A stretch of DNA of 64,000 nt. It comes from Brucella oryzae. Lineage in GTDB: Bacteria > Pseudomonadota > Alphaproteobacteria > Rhizobiales > Rhizobiaceae. Position numbers and translations under genes: made by a program. Positions 40,214 to 50,366 of the stretch are shown here, in pieces (the stretch's first letter is position 1; every line of letters starts with the position of its first letter). The notes below the pieces were generated by a model. The model ran no database searches, was not told the origin of the DNA, and saw only the letters and a program-made list of their open reading frames with translations. Location of the stretch: positions 124,001 to 188,000 of the forward strand of contig JAAVLL010000003.1 in the NCBI GenBank assembly GCA_012103035.1. The letters run 5' to 3'.

Positions 40214-40705
40214 ATGCCAGATTCCGAAATCGATATGATTGACCGCAAGATTCTTCGCAGCTTGCAGATGGATGGCAAGATCTCTATCGGCGAGCTGGCG
40301 GACAAGGTCGGCCTTTCACCCTCGCCCTGCGCGCGGCGGGTGCGGCTGCTGGAAAAAGCCGGTATCATCAAGGGCTATGCGGTGATCGTCGACCAGAAGC
40401 GGGTCGGCCTTCCGATCAACGCCTTCGCCTCAATCAAGCTGGAGCGCCAGCGCGAGGAAGATCTGGACCGTTTCGAGGAAACCGTTTCCCGCTGGCCGGA
40501 AGTGCTGGATTGCTACCTGATGACCGGCCAGCGCGATTATCTGATGCGCATCGTTGCCGCCGACCTTGAGGCCTATGAGCGTTTCATCAAGGACAGGCTG
40601 ACGCGGCTTGAAAATATTGCATCTATAGAAAGCAGTTTTGCTTTTAGGCCAAGTCAAGCGTTCAAACGTGTTACCGCTAGAATGAGACCAAGCATTCACG
40701 AATAG
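40214..40705 (+). CDS. Lrp/AsnC-family transcriptional regulator
   Basis: Intact 163 residues. N-terminal HTH IDRKILRSLQMDGKISIGEL, then ADKVGLSPSPCARRVRLLEK; C-terminal RAM domain with VDQKRVGLPINAFASIKLER and VLDCYLMTGQRDYLMRIVAA. Divergent from the mdeB-like gene, as in mdeR-mdeB pairs, and preceded by a ten-base dyad. It probably senses the amino acid or oxo acid handled by the neighbouring enzymes. Confidence 0.93.
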   Translation: MPDSEIDMIDRKILRSLQMDGKISIGELADKVGLSPSPCARRVRLLEKAGIIKGYAVIVDQKRVGLPINAFASIKLERQREEDLDRFEETVSRWPEVLDCYLMTGQRDYLMRIVAADLEAYERFIKDRLTRLENIASIESSFAFRPSQAFKRVTARMRPSIHE

Positions 40706-40992
40706 AAACTTTGAACTTATTTTGTTACGATATAATTTTTCAGTTCAATGATCCAATCGTAAATGCGGCAGAGATTAATTCTCATGAGACGTCAATTAAG
40801 ACGATCTGTCACTTGCAAATATCTCAACACCGATGATCTTGCTAACGTGCGATTTTAGGAAGGTAGCCAGTTTTCTGAGTTTGAGTTAGCAAAGTGTACT
40901 TAACCTCTTCGCAACACTCGATGTGCTCGAATGTTTACGTCGTTCGGTGGTAGAAAACTGGCCTGAGTTTCATGAAGGTCAACTTAACTTCG
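40706..40992. repeat. Gene-free AT-rich spacer with inverted repeat GCCAGTTTTCT
   Basis: No gene seen. GCCAGTTTTCT (40866-40876) and its complement AGAAAACTGGC (40952-40962) face each other 75 bases apart. They could be ends of a small non-autonomous element or a long hairpin between two genes; no target duplication was identified. Confidence 0.4.
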
Positions 40993-41602
40993 TCAAAACC
41001 GTCGCGCGACTATCTCTTTAGCTGCTTGAGAGGTTTCGCCTACGAAACCAACAAACATGTCTGCCATCATTTGATTGACGGGTTCAGGAGCGGTGGCCGG
41101 CGTCCCAGCATTATAGGGCGGTTCTGGTGCATACTCCGCAATCAGCTGCACGCCTTGAGCATAGAAATCATCACGAAGCTGCGCAACGACTGTCAGACCG
41201 AGATCCATTCCAGCAGTGACGCCTGCACCCGTTAAACGGTTGCGATCTATGACGACACGCTTATCGACTGGTACGGCTCCGAATTCTTTCAACAGATCCC
41301 GTGCGCCCCAGTGTGAAGTTGCGCGATAACCTTTTAGCAGGCCAGCGGCTCCAAGAACCAGAGAGCCTGTACAGACTGACGTTATAAATTTTGTTTTTCT
41401 CCTCGGTCTGCGACGAAGTCCAGCGTCTTGTCGTCTTTCATCGCAGCGAGTGTTCCCGATGATCCACCGGGAATGCATATTACATCGAGATATTGTGGAC
41501 ATTCATCAAAAGTTGCCGTTGGCATTATTGTCAAACCATTGTCTGACACAATCGGATCACGTGTTTTGCCACAAGGTGTATCTTGTCCGTCGTCGAATGA
41601 TT
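40993..41602 (-). pseudogene. DJ-1/PfpI-family protein, 5' end removed by an IS
   Basis: Reads DPIVSDNGLTIMPTATFDEC, then YLDVICIPGGSSGTLAAMKD and after a shift near 41395 FITSVCTGSLVLGAAGLLKG with the nucleophile-elbow cysteine. It continues to NQMMADMFVGFVGETSQAAK. The first 30 or so residues are missing: the sequence stops at the IS terminus at 41603. Isonitrile-hydratase-like. Presumably inactive. Confidence 0.75.
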
Positions 41603-41679
41603 TGAGACTATTTGTGTTTTGGAGATTGGAGTTTCCGGCTCGGTTTTCGGTTTGATTTAAGCTGCTTTGGTTTGGTGGT

Positions 41680-42005
41680 TCAAGCGGCGTTTTTGATGGT
41701 ATCTCGTTTGATCCTTTCGCGTTCGAGCAAGATGGTCTGGCCGCGTCCGAAGTAAACGTCGGCGGGCGTGAGGTTGTCGAGCCTCTCGTGGTATCGTCGG
41801 TGATTGTAATGTTCGACGAAGTCCGCGATCTGGGCTTCAAGGTCTTCCTTGAAGAAGTAGTTTTCGAGCAGGATGCGGTTCTTCAACGTCTGGTGCCAAC
41901 GTTCGATCTTACCCTGCGTTTGCGGGTGACCGGGAGCGCCGTGGACTTGGTCTATCTTGTATTTGTCCAGCCAATCACCAAGGTCGGAAGCGACGTAACA
42001 CGAAC
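41680..42005 (-). pseudogene. IS3-type transposase, C-terminal part
   Basis: From CYVASDLGDWLDKYKIDQVH through GAPGHPQTQGKIERWHQTLK (third catalytic acid Glu) to EHYNHRRYHERLDNLTPADV. It is the continuation of the fragment that stops at 43661; the break falls right at the second catalytic motif SDNG. Confidence 0.8.
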
Positions 42006-43660
42006 CGTAGCACCTACGGAAGGAAGAACTGGAGCCACCGAGGGAGCGATGCGCGCAGCTTTTGCTGCAAGCGCGCATCGTCCGAGGTGGCCATGGCCAG
42101 TCGAAGTACCTCTAGAATGTGAGTGTTCACAACTCATTCCGGAGAGACCGACCATGACCAGTCAGAATTCTATACCTGCCGATGCCGTGTTGGTAGCCAT
42201 CGACATCGCCAAGGTTCGCAATGAAGTGTTGATCGAAGCACCCGGTCATAAACGCCGCCGTCGGTTGTCTGTTCTCAATACGCGTGCAGAACATGACCAT
42301 CTGATCGAGATTTTGCAATCATATGACCGACCGGTGGTCTGCGCCTTTGAGGCAACGGGTAACTATCATCGTCCGATCGCTTGGCGGTTGGTGGAAGCCG
42401 GCTTCGAAACGCGGTTGGTGTCGTCACTGGCGCTTGCCCGCACGCGAAGCCTTGCACAACAGTTGGGACAAAAACGATCCTAAGGATGCGCAGGTGATCC
42501 TGCACATGTTGAGGATCCATTCGACGCAGGTCTATCACGATCCCTTGCGCGCTGGCATCAACGACGTTCAGGAATTGTCGAAGACACACGAAGCCATTGC
42601 TAACGCAAAGACCGAGATACAACATCGCATCCTGACGCATTACCTGCCGCTGTATTTTCCAGAGATCGAGCGTTTCCGGGGTAACAGTCGCAGCGACTGG
42701 TTCTTCGCGTTCCTCGATGCCTTCCCCACACCATCGAGCATCACGATACTGACGAAGGAGAAGTTCGTCGAAGCGGCATGGGATGTTGTCGGCAGGAAAG
42801 TCAGCAAGTCACAGATTTTAATGGATATTTATGAGACTGCCCGCACCTCTATTGGCTTGCCATTGCCGCTGGATGCGCCTGCAATTCGCATGTTTCGGAT
42901 GGTTGTCGCCGAAGCCCGCAGCTTGATCCGCCAACGCAACGAGATCGAAGCACAGGCCGATGAGCTGCTGCGACACAGCCGTGATTATCAGATCCTGCGG
43001 CAGATTCCGGATCGGTCCGATCAACGCGCTAACAATCATTGCGGAGGCTGGGGACCTACGCCGCTTTCATCATCACCGTCAGTTTCTCAAATTTTGTGGG
43101 CTGGATCTGTCGACACAGCAATCGGGTCAGTATCGCGGCCAGGCCCGGCTTTCCAAATTCGGCAACGCGCGGCTGCGGCGGACCCTGTGGATTGCTGGGC
43201 AAGTTGCCATCCGCCAGCGTGAGAACGGCTTCCGACATAAATTCGAACGCTACATCGCGAGAGATCGTGACAATCCCGATCTGCGCCGCAAGGCAATGAC
43301 CGCTATTACCGCCAAGATGGCGCGTGTCGTACACGCCGTCGTCAAAAGCGGTTCAGACTACCGGCCCTTCGTTGAAGGGCGGGTACCAGGTGGAAGAACC
43401 TCTGTCAGTTAGAGCCGTGAGGGCATCCTTCGGATGATCCTGTAGACAATGCTTGGGTCTTCCACCTGGATCAGAAGCTCGTGTTAAGGACGGTGAGGGC
43501 CAAAATGATGGACCCTGTGTTTGCTATGGACGAGACCTTTTCCAATGCCAGTGGAAGCCACCTGGTTCGACGATGTGACTTGACGAGCGTCATGCAGCGT
43601 GAGCATGCTGACGAGCAGAGAAACTTTGTCTGCCAAGCCCATTTTCTTCCGCACTTAGGA
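42006..43660 (+). mobile_element. IS110-type insertion sequence inside the IS3-type element
   Basis: The IS3 transposase reads TCGGACAACG on one side (43661) and GTTCGTGTTAC on the other (42005), so about 1,655 bases are inserted between. The insert holds one plus-strand transposase gene and long noncoding ends, without terminal inverted repeats, as is usual for IS110 elements that use a bridge RNA from a noncoding end. Confidence 0.8.
42154..43412 (+). CDS. IS110-family transposase (frameshifted)
   Basis: About 420 residues. The N-terminal DEDD nuclease shows VLVAIDIAKVRNEVLIEA (Asp), VVCAFEATGNYHRP (Glu) and NDPKDAQVIL (Asp-Asp). The C-terminal Tnp20 part has GIGPINALTIIAEAGDLRRF and the serine region LDLSTQQSGQYRGQARLSKF. 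Shifts near 42455, 43010 and 43020. The ATG at 42154 follows GGAGAG. It inserts the element with guidance from a bridge RNA. Confidence 0.88.
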
Positions 43661-44659
43661 CGTTGTCCGACAGCAGGCGTGGCCGGTGCTCGACCTTGAT
43701 CTTATCGCAGCCTGAAGCGGCCAGTGCCAGATCGAGCGTGTCGGTGACGTCATCGACTTTCATGCTGGTGCACAGCTTCCAGGCGATGATGTAACGGGAA
43801 TAATCGTCTAGGATGGTCGATAGATAGAACCAGCCCCAGCCGATAACCTTCAAATAGGTAAAGTCGGTCTGCCACATCTCGTTCGGCCGTGTGGTCTTGT
43901 CCTTGAACTCGTCATTGGCCTTGATGACGATATAAGCTGGCGACGTGATAAGGTCATGGGCTTTGAGCAGACGATAGACAGAAGCCTCTGATACAAAATA
44001 ACTTTCCGTATCAGTGAACTTCACCGCCAGCTCGCGCGGCGACAGATCGGCATGATCCAGCGCCATTTCGATGATACGATCCCGGATATCGTCGGGGATA
44101 CGGTTCCAAACCCGTGACGGCGCAGACGTCCGGTCTTCCAGCCCTTCGACACCCTGGGTCTGGAACCGGTCATACCAGCGATAGAAAGTCGGCCTTGGAA
44201 TGCCGAGCCGGTCGAGGGTTTGTCTGGCCGACAGGTGCGATTGCTCGACCAACCTGATGATCTCAAGCTTCTCGGTGGCGGGATATCTCATTCGTCGTCG
44301 CCCCCATCCCCGATCATGCTTTTTGAGCAGGCGGTTTTCCAGCGTGACGTCGGCCAATGCTTCCTTAAGCTCACGGCTTTCACGACGTAGCGCCTTTACC
44401 TCGTCACTGGTCGCAGAACGGGCAGTGTCACCTGCAAGGCGCTTCTTGCCAGCTTCAAGGAATTCCTTCGACCAGCTATAATAAAGGCTCTCGGCGATCC
44501 CTCGCGGCGGCAGATCGCAGCAATGCTGTCTTCCCCGCGCAGTCCTTCCAGAACAATGCGGATTTTATCCTCTGCCGAATAATGTTTACGCGTGGCACGC
44601 CGGATGTCTTTGATCGTTTTCTCGGACGCAGATGTCTGAGGTACGGTTTTCTGTCTCAT
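43661..44659 (-). pseudogene. IS3-type transposase orfA and N-terminal part of orfB
   Basis: orfA begins MRQKTVPQTSASEKTIKDIR and has the HTH KHYSAEDKIRIVLEGLRGED, then AAICRREG. orfB has ATEKLEIIRLVEQSHLSARQ, TFYRWYDRFQTQGVEGLEDR and RPNEMWQTDFTYLKVIGWGW (first catalytic Asp), LDDYSRYIIAWKLC. It stops at LLSDN where IS110 is inserted. The rest is at 41680-42005. Confidence 0.82.
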
Positions 44660-44744
44660 CTTCGCTTCCTTTGATAAAGCTATGATGAGCCGAAAACCCT
44701 CTCTTCTCAATTAATCCAATTTGGTCTCATGGGCGTTGATCCGG

Positions 44745-45070
44745 GACAGGGGCAAGTTGAAGGTCTACTACATCACAGTGGACCCACGCCGTGACACAGC
44801 GGATATTATGAAAACCTATGTTAGTAATGTTCCAAGCATATTGTGGGCGTAAGCGGTACCGAAGAAAACATTGAAGACGCTATTAAGAGTTACAAAATTT
44901 ACGCTGCTAAAATACCGCTTCAGGACGGTGATTACACAATGGACCACATTGCCTCCATAATTCTGTTAGAAAAGGGAGGCCGCTTTCATGATATAATAAA
45001 GTATCAAGAAGACCACGATGTCGCTCTGCAAAAAATGCGAAACTTAATCGCGTTGCCGAGCAATTCGTAG
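44745..45070 (+). pseudogene. SCO1/SenC-type copper chaperone, 5' end removed
   Basis: Reads KLKVYYITVDPRRDTADIMK, then after a shift near 44840 HIVGVSGTEENIEDAIKSYK and GDYTMDHIASIILLEKGGRF. The last contains the conserved copper-ligand His (DH). The N-terminal membrane anchor and CxxxC ligand pair are missing because the sequence begins at the IS end. Non-functional as a copper donor for cytochrome oxidase. Confidence 0.75.
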
Positions 45071-45093
45071 ATGGGCCTGGACTGAATTTAAGA

Positions 45094-45128
45094 GCGACTT
45101 AATGAGATAATTGATCTCATTAAGTCGC
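45094..45128. terminator. Long perfect hairpin after the SCO1 fragment
   Basis: GCGACTTAATGAGAT-AATTG-ATCTCATTAAGTCGC: a 15-base perfect stem with a 5-base loop, 24 bases after the SCO1 stop. T-rich but not a T run follows. Strong candidate terminator. Confidence 0.7.
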
Positions 45129-45404
45129 GGTCTTGGTCTTTCGAAACTTACGACGGTTGGATGAAAGGATGCTCCCGCTTTGGTAGTACCATTCTCAAAT
45201 TGCTATCTTCAAGGAGTGTTCGCATCGGTAGTTGCGAGCCCCGCAACCACTTCTGTCATAATTCGCTCGTCATTCGCGTATAGTGTAGCGGTCATCGATC
45301 AACCTGTTGGACGAAATTCTGGCACTCGGTATCCACGGTTGGAGGCTTTGTTGTCCAGGTGAAGGGGTAGGGTTGTCGGGGATTACTGTCTGCATCTGAA
45401 ACAG
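45129..45404. other. Spacer without a recognised gene
   Basis: About 275 bases between the hairpin and the AraC-type gene; short frames only. Confidence 0.5.
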
Positions 45405-46257
45405 CTATTCTTCACTCGCTCGTAGTTTCGCCGGTGTCGTCTTCCATCGCTCGTTCATTTTGCGGTCATGTGGCTTTGACTCGCAAAACCTGCTTTGCGT
45501 GCGACGTCGCTCAGTGGCAATTCCTTATCGCGTATCAGGGCGGCTGCGTAATCCAGACGAACCTCCAGTATGTACTGATAGGGTGTCATGCCTGTTGTCG
45601 CGCTGAACGCACGCAGAAAGTGCCCTGGCGACAGGTCCACAATGGATGCGATGTTTTCGATGGTCGGTTTTCAGCGATATGCGCCCGAATATAATCATCG
45701 ACTAGCCGCCATGCCCTGGACGAAAGTCCTCCACGATGGCGGATATCTCCCTCTGCCTGTGAATGTGAAGAGTGTGTCCGCAGAATGTGCAGCCAGAAGA
45801 TGACGTTAAGCAATCCAGCACGAGTTCGCATGGCCCATGCTTGTGCAAAAGCTCGTCCCGTATGAGTAGTGCAATCGTATAGGCCGTCTTATCGATAAAG
45901 CCAGGTTTTGGCGGAACCAGCTCAAAATCTTCGCAGTCAAATTCCATGCCGGACAAGCCTCGAAGCCGGTCGGTGTTTATTGAGGTCAGAATGTTTTCTT
46001 TTGGAACCTGCCAACGGGCGAACAGGTCGGCTGTGGAAGGAATAAGTTCAAGTTCGCCTGCGGGAGCGTCGAATTCATATGGCCGGTCCGCGCCAAGTGC
46101 GATTTCCCGATGGGGTTGAGGAGACAGCATAACGAGCGCAAAGGCTTCGGGGCAACCAGTTTAATCTCGTTCGGCCCGTCTTGGTTCGCGTTACCGCACC
46201 ATCAGGAAGCCTGTGCACGGTACCCCATTTTGACGGAATTCTCTTTATCCAAGGCAT
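45405..46257 (-). CDS. AraC-family transcriptional regulator (frameshifted)
   Basis: About 284 residues. C-terminal double HTH: IVDLSPGHFLRAFSATTGMT, PYQYILEVRLDYAAALIRDK, LPLSDVARKAGFASQSHMTA. The N-terminal part includes MLSPQPHREIALGADRPYEF and CEDFELVPPKPGFIDKTAYT. Shifts near 46170, 45815, 45650 and 45455. The start near 46257 is uncertain. It may control the upstream operon ending at 46462, which runs on the same strand. Confidence 0.8.
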
Positions 46258-46461
46258 GATACCCTCCGACTGCGTAACGATACGTGTCGGGTTTCGAGGC
46301 GACGCTTCGGTTATCCCTTCATTTTCTGCTACTACCAGAATTTTAAAAACGCAACAATTTTATAATAGGGCGCAAAGTTGGAACGTTTGTGCTTCACTCC
46401 TGTCCAACGGTCACGATCATCCAGTTCCGGTGGGAGGCGTTGCACCATTATACTGCGTTGT

Positions 46462-47553
46462 TTACGGCTCGTTGCCAAAATACTTGCGGCGCAATACTCC
46501 GAGGTCTCCTGTTTCCTGATTGTCGAGAATCTGCAGGGTGATTTCATGCGCAAGAGGATCGCCGAGCTTGAATCCGAAGCCATACTTGTCTGGATGGAAG
46601 ATAGCGCCGACAACTGACAAGGCCGGAACAGAATTCGAATGTGCGTAATATTCCAGAACTGGTGCATCACCGATGATTGCATCGCTTTCGCCTGCAATAA
46701 GTGCGGTGACCTGCCTTTGGATGTCAGGAAAAGGTCGCACATCAAGCCGTAATTCCTGCCCATATTGTTCGGCGATGCTTCCACCGAGAACACCAACGGT
46801 TCGCCCTGGAAGATCGGCGACCGAATTGATCTGATGCGTAAGTGATAAGGCAGTCATCACGCTTGTCACCGACGATGTTACGTAAGCGATTACGGCAACA
46901 CCGCAGACCATCCAGAGGCCGCCTGACAAACGGCCGATCCAACCCAATATGTTCGGCCGAGTGACTTTCCCGGACGTCGCAACAGACATGACCTCATAGA
47001 AACTCTCCGCGAGGCCAGCATGCCATTGCCGGGGAAATGTCTTATCGAAACGCCGATAGAACAGAGCGAGAAGAACAGTGGCTATGATGACGAACGCGAT
47101 AAGCCACGCCATCGCGCGCAAATGCCCAGCCCGTTCAAGGCCGCCGAGAATTTGCCAGAAACCACCCTGTTCATTGTCCGCGACCATTATCCGCAAACCT
47201 GCATCATACCAGGGTTGGGAAAAGGCAATCCGCGTGGCCCGATCCCGGCTAATCGTGATATTGGAAACAGCAGCCCTGATTTCTCCCGTTTGCGTGGCAT
47301 TTATCAGTGCTTCGAATGAAGGATACTCACGATAACTATACTTGAGATGGAGCGCATCTGCCGCCTTTTCCCATAACTCGATAGCCATTCCCGTGAAATG
47401 TGCGTTCTCCTTCGAGACGAACGGTGGGCTGACATAAACACCGACTGTTATTGGGTCTGGCGGTGAAGACTGGTCCAGGACTCGTGTCTGAGCCGTGATT
47501 GTCGTCAGAATATAAAAGGGTAGCAGGAGTATGGCCAGATAGATTTTGTTCAT
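46462..47553 (-). CDS. GluR0-like receptor: periplasmic solute-binding protein with inserted ion-channel domain
   Basis: Intact 363 residues. Signal segment MNKIYLAILLLPFYILTTIT. Lobe 1 (PITVGVYVSPPFVSKENAHF; ISRDRATRIAFSQPWYDAG with the ligand-binding Arg) is followed by a membrane segment (AMAWLIAFVIIATVLLALFY, about 146-166), a re-entrant pore-like loop (FYEVMSVATSGKVTRPN) and a second membrane segment (GGLWMVCGVAVIAYVTSSVT), then lobe 2 (ADLPGRTVGVLGGSIAEQYG, GESDAIIGDAPVLEYYA). This is the layout of prokaryotic ionotropic glutamate receptors. The K+ filter TVGYG is absent; ATSGK is in its place, so selectivity is unclear. Four bases after the MFS gene in one operon. Confidence 0.82.
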   Translation of the reverse strand: MNKIYLAILLLPFYILTTITAQTRVLDQSSPPDPITVGVYVSPPFVSKENAHFTGMAIELWEKAADALHLKYSYREYPSFEALINATQTGEIRAAVSNITISRDRATRIAFSQPWYDAGLRIMVADNEQGGFWQILGGLERAGHLRAMAWLIAFVIIATVLLALFYRRFDKTFPRQWHAGLAESFYEVMSVATSGKVTRPNILGWIGRLSGGLWMVCGVAVIAYVTSSVTSVMTALSLTHQINSVADLPGRTVGVLGGSIAEQYGQELRLDVRPFPDIQRQVTALIAGESDAIIGDAPVLEYYAHSNSVPALSVVGAIFHPDKYGFGFKLGDPLAHEITLQILDNQETGDLGVLRRKYFGNEP

Positions 47554-47557
47554 GATT

Positions 47558-48700
47558 TCAGTTCAGACGATCCCAATCAGCCGGGCGATTGTCTTTTCCC
47601 TCCATGAATTGTAGCAAAATTGCGAATGACGTGCAGGAAAGGGCGGCAAGCAATGGTAGTCCATGTAAGGAAAACTCCATTGCGAGGCCACCAAGCAACG
47701 GACCGAATAGTGCTCCTATACCCCATGCGATGGAAAGCAGCGCATAGATACTGACCAGTTCTCCACCTTTGTAATGATCACCAAGCGCTGCAATCACCAT
47801 TGTGTAAATGCCCGCAAATGCACCGCCCCAGACAAAGAGAAGCGGGTAGGCAAGCCAGGGATGTGCAAGGGCGCTGGGCCAGATCAATGCGCTACATGCG
47901 GAAAACGAAGCGAGGAATATGATAAGCACCGGACGGGGCATGCGATCCCCAAGCCAGCCAATGGGTAGTTGCAAGACAATGGAGCCGATCAGAAGAATAG
48001 TGAGAAGAATCGTTGCTGATTGTTCAGGCCAGCCAAGATTGATGGCATAAACGGGCAGGAGGCTTAGTCCTGCCGTTTCCAGCCCGGCATTCAATGCCGC
48101 TGCTGCAACTGCAACGGGACTAATTTCAGATAACGAAAGGGACTGCCACTGTCATCTCGTTCAGGCATGACGTCGTGAGGGTGGCCCAGAACAAGAATGA
48201 GACAGGCTATCAGGGCAAGTCCCGCTCCGATGAGAAAGGCAAGGATTGTTGACGGCCAACTAGTGCCAGTATTGCTGGCCCCAGTGCCATGCCTGTTGAC
48301 AGTGCAGCGACATAAATCGCAATCGTGCGACCCCGTTTGGCCTCGTTTGTGATCTGGTTCAGCCAGGTTTCAGAAACTACAAGCAGGGTTTCCGACGCAG
48401 CACCCAGAGCCGCACGTAGCGGAAACCAGAGCAAGAATACCGGCATGGCAGGGAAAAGAGCAAAAAGAGTACCAGCGAGAAGAAGGGCTCCTTTGGCCAA
48501 TTTACGAAAACCAAGTCGTAACGACAGTCCAGGCAAAAGGGCGCTATCAGCAAAACGCCGATAGCATGCATGGCGCTGTTTGCTCCCACGATAGTTTCCG
48601 AATAACCCGCATCCACCAGTTCAAGTGCGATCAATGGCGCACTCAGGCCATAGGTAAGGCCAAAGATGGCGGCGGTCAGAATAACGACGAATGTGGTCAC
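47558..48700 (-). CDS. MFS transporter (YcaD-like), frameshifted
   Basis: About 381 residues with twelve membrane segments: TTFVVILTAAIFGLTYGLSA near the start, LRAALGAASETLLVVSETWL, QLPIGWLGDRMPRPVLIIFL (central loop) and VWGGAFAGIYTMVIAALGDH. Starts at a GTG at 48700 that overlaps the upstream stop. Shifts near 48540, 48245 and 48100. Substrate unknown. Confidence 0.82.
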
Positions 48701-50047
48701 ACTTCGCTCCGTTCGCCTTGCGGCAGAACGTGTTGTCCAGCCAATGTGCTCCGGTCGCGGAATGCTTCCTTCAGCTTCCTGCGCCAGCGGCGGTCGCTCT
48801 GTTCAACCACCTGATAGAGTAGACGTGTGTAATCAAGGACCATTCCTGGTGTCCAGGTCATGGCTTCTGCCCGTCCGCGTACGATGCGCATCATCCAGAA
48901 ATGTGGATCACTTGCAATACGAAGAAAATCACGCAGAGGCCTTCCGGTGAAAGATGAACCTTCGAGAGCTGCATCCAGCGCCTGGATAACCGTCGTCGAG
49001 CAATTGCGCGCGGTTAGATTATAGGTTCTGTCCTGCGAATAGGTATTCCAGAACACGCCAAGCGCTTCAGGGTTGAAGTGTGAAAAGGTAATTTTCTGAT
49101 CCGGCATGCACCATGCAGCAGCTTCTGCTGCAAGCGATTCATTGAACCGTCCTGCGACATCATTTTGAGGACCGGCATTGAGAAGGGCACGAAAGTCGTC
49201 CGGGCTATGGTCGATGTCATCCAGAGGATAGTGGCTTATATAAAGATCAGGTGGCATCTCCAGTGCACTATGGCCTGTCGAGATAACGCCCTTCTTGTCG
49301 ACGGCGGCGACATACCGGTCAATCAGTATGCGTCTTTCCGGATCTGTTACTGAACCAATGGCTGTCCAGACATAGACGTTGAGAATGCCATTGTTTTGAA
49401 ACTATTTTGACTGCGATCGATCAAGAGAGATCGAGAATCGCCGCCTTGCCAGTTACGAGCGGCGTAGAGCGGTAGAGCGGTAACAGAGGCTCCGTCGGGC
49501 AACGTGCGTAACTGAATGGCCATGCGCAACAATGCATAACCTGATGTAAGGAGGAGAAGAGCGAAGCAAAAGGAACGGTGAGACGATGAGGAAGGGGTTT
49601 TGATGCAAGGATGACAACGGCAAGGCCGACCTCGATCAGTCCTGCCGTGATCCCAACACGCCACCGCTTGCTATGAACGACGAAAGCCGATGCCATGCGG
49701 AACAGGCCGTCGACAAGAAATGCCAGACCAAACAGGATTGATGCGGCGATGTTGTTGTCCCACGGCACATCGAAAACAACGAACGCGGCAAACAGGAATG
49801 CCACGCCGCGAAGGATGTCAATCCAGTGCTCTCGAGCGCCACGTGCGCAGGCAGCAGCAATTTCCACTACGCCTTCAATGATCAGGAATATCGCCAGCGT
49901 ATCGAGCACAACGGAAAGCCTGCCATCGCCGAGATCATAGAGGATGCCGATACCAAGCAGTATCCAGATGGCACCAGCAGTAGCCAGAATCCACCACATT
50001 GGCTTGAGGGCCTGTGCACCAAGCAACAGAAAAACGAGCCTGATCAT
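48697..50047 (-). CDS. HdeD/DUF308 membrane protein fused to a C-terminal periplasmic Cys/His domain (frameshifted)
   Basis: About 450 residues. N-terminal half has paired HdeD-type membrane hairpins: KPMWWILATAGAIWILLGIG, TLAIFLIIEGVVEIAAACA, ILFGLAFLVDGLFRMASAFV. After a further membrane pass (near LLLTSGYALLRMAIQLRTL) comes a domain with YISHYPLDDIDHSPDDFRAL and YNLTARNCSTTVIQALDAAL, whose His and Cys resemble the DUF4105/NlpC-like peptidase active site. Shifts near 49545 and 49385. The stop overlaps the MFS start, so coupling is likely. Probably an envelope-stress protein. Confidence 0.7.
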
Positions 50048-50085
50048 GATTTCACCTCGCCACAGTGAGCGAAGACAAAAGTAGC

Positions 50086-50325
50086 TTACAGCTTTTTCAG
50101 GATACGCTCTTCATTCGAGCGATCTATGGAGCGCTGGATGTCATCATTTTCCATGCGCTGTTGCTGTAGCATGCACTCGTCATATGCTGGCGTGCTACGC
50201 TCGATGCCGAGATTGTCACAGGCGCGCTGATAATTCTCACGTTCCATTTTGTCCAGCGCCTGGCAGCCGGATAGCGCGGTCACGGCAATCACGCTAAAAA
50301 CGAAAACAATAGGATGTATTTTCAC
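50086..50325 (-). CDS. Small lipoprotein
   Basis: Intact 79 residues. Lipobox ALSGC with the acylated Cys at about position 21. The mature part is charged (DKMERENYQRACDNLGIERS) with a conserved Cys pair and ends EERILKKL. Function unknown. Same strand and 38 bases from the HdeD-fusion gene. Confidence 0.75.
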   Translation of the reverse strand: MKIHPIVFVFSVIAVTALSGCQALDKMERENYQRACDNLGIERSTPAYDECMLQQQRMENDDIQRSIDRSNEERILKKL

Positions 50326-50366
50326 GTGAAATCTCCTTGTTCACGAAGGGCATTGATCTGAAGAGT

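Larger units (their letters stand above)
41603..44729 (-). mobile_element. IS3-type element, split by an IS110-type insertion
   Basis: Ends begin TGAGACTATTTG (41603, reading inward) and TGAGACCAAATT (44729, reading inward on the minus strand), both reaching a shared CGGCTC about 35 bases in. Inside are orfA and orfB of an IS3-type element, minus strand, interrupted at 42006-43660. No matching target duplication flanks it: the outer bases are GATT and TGGG. That fits a deletion next to the element. Confidence 0.7.
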
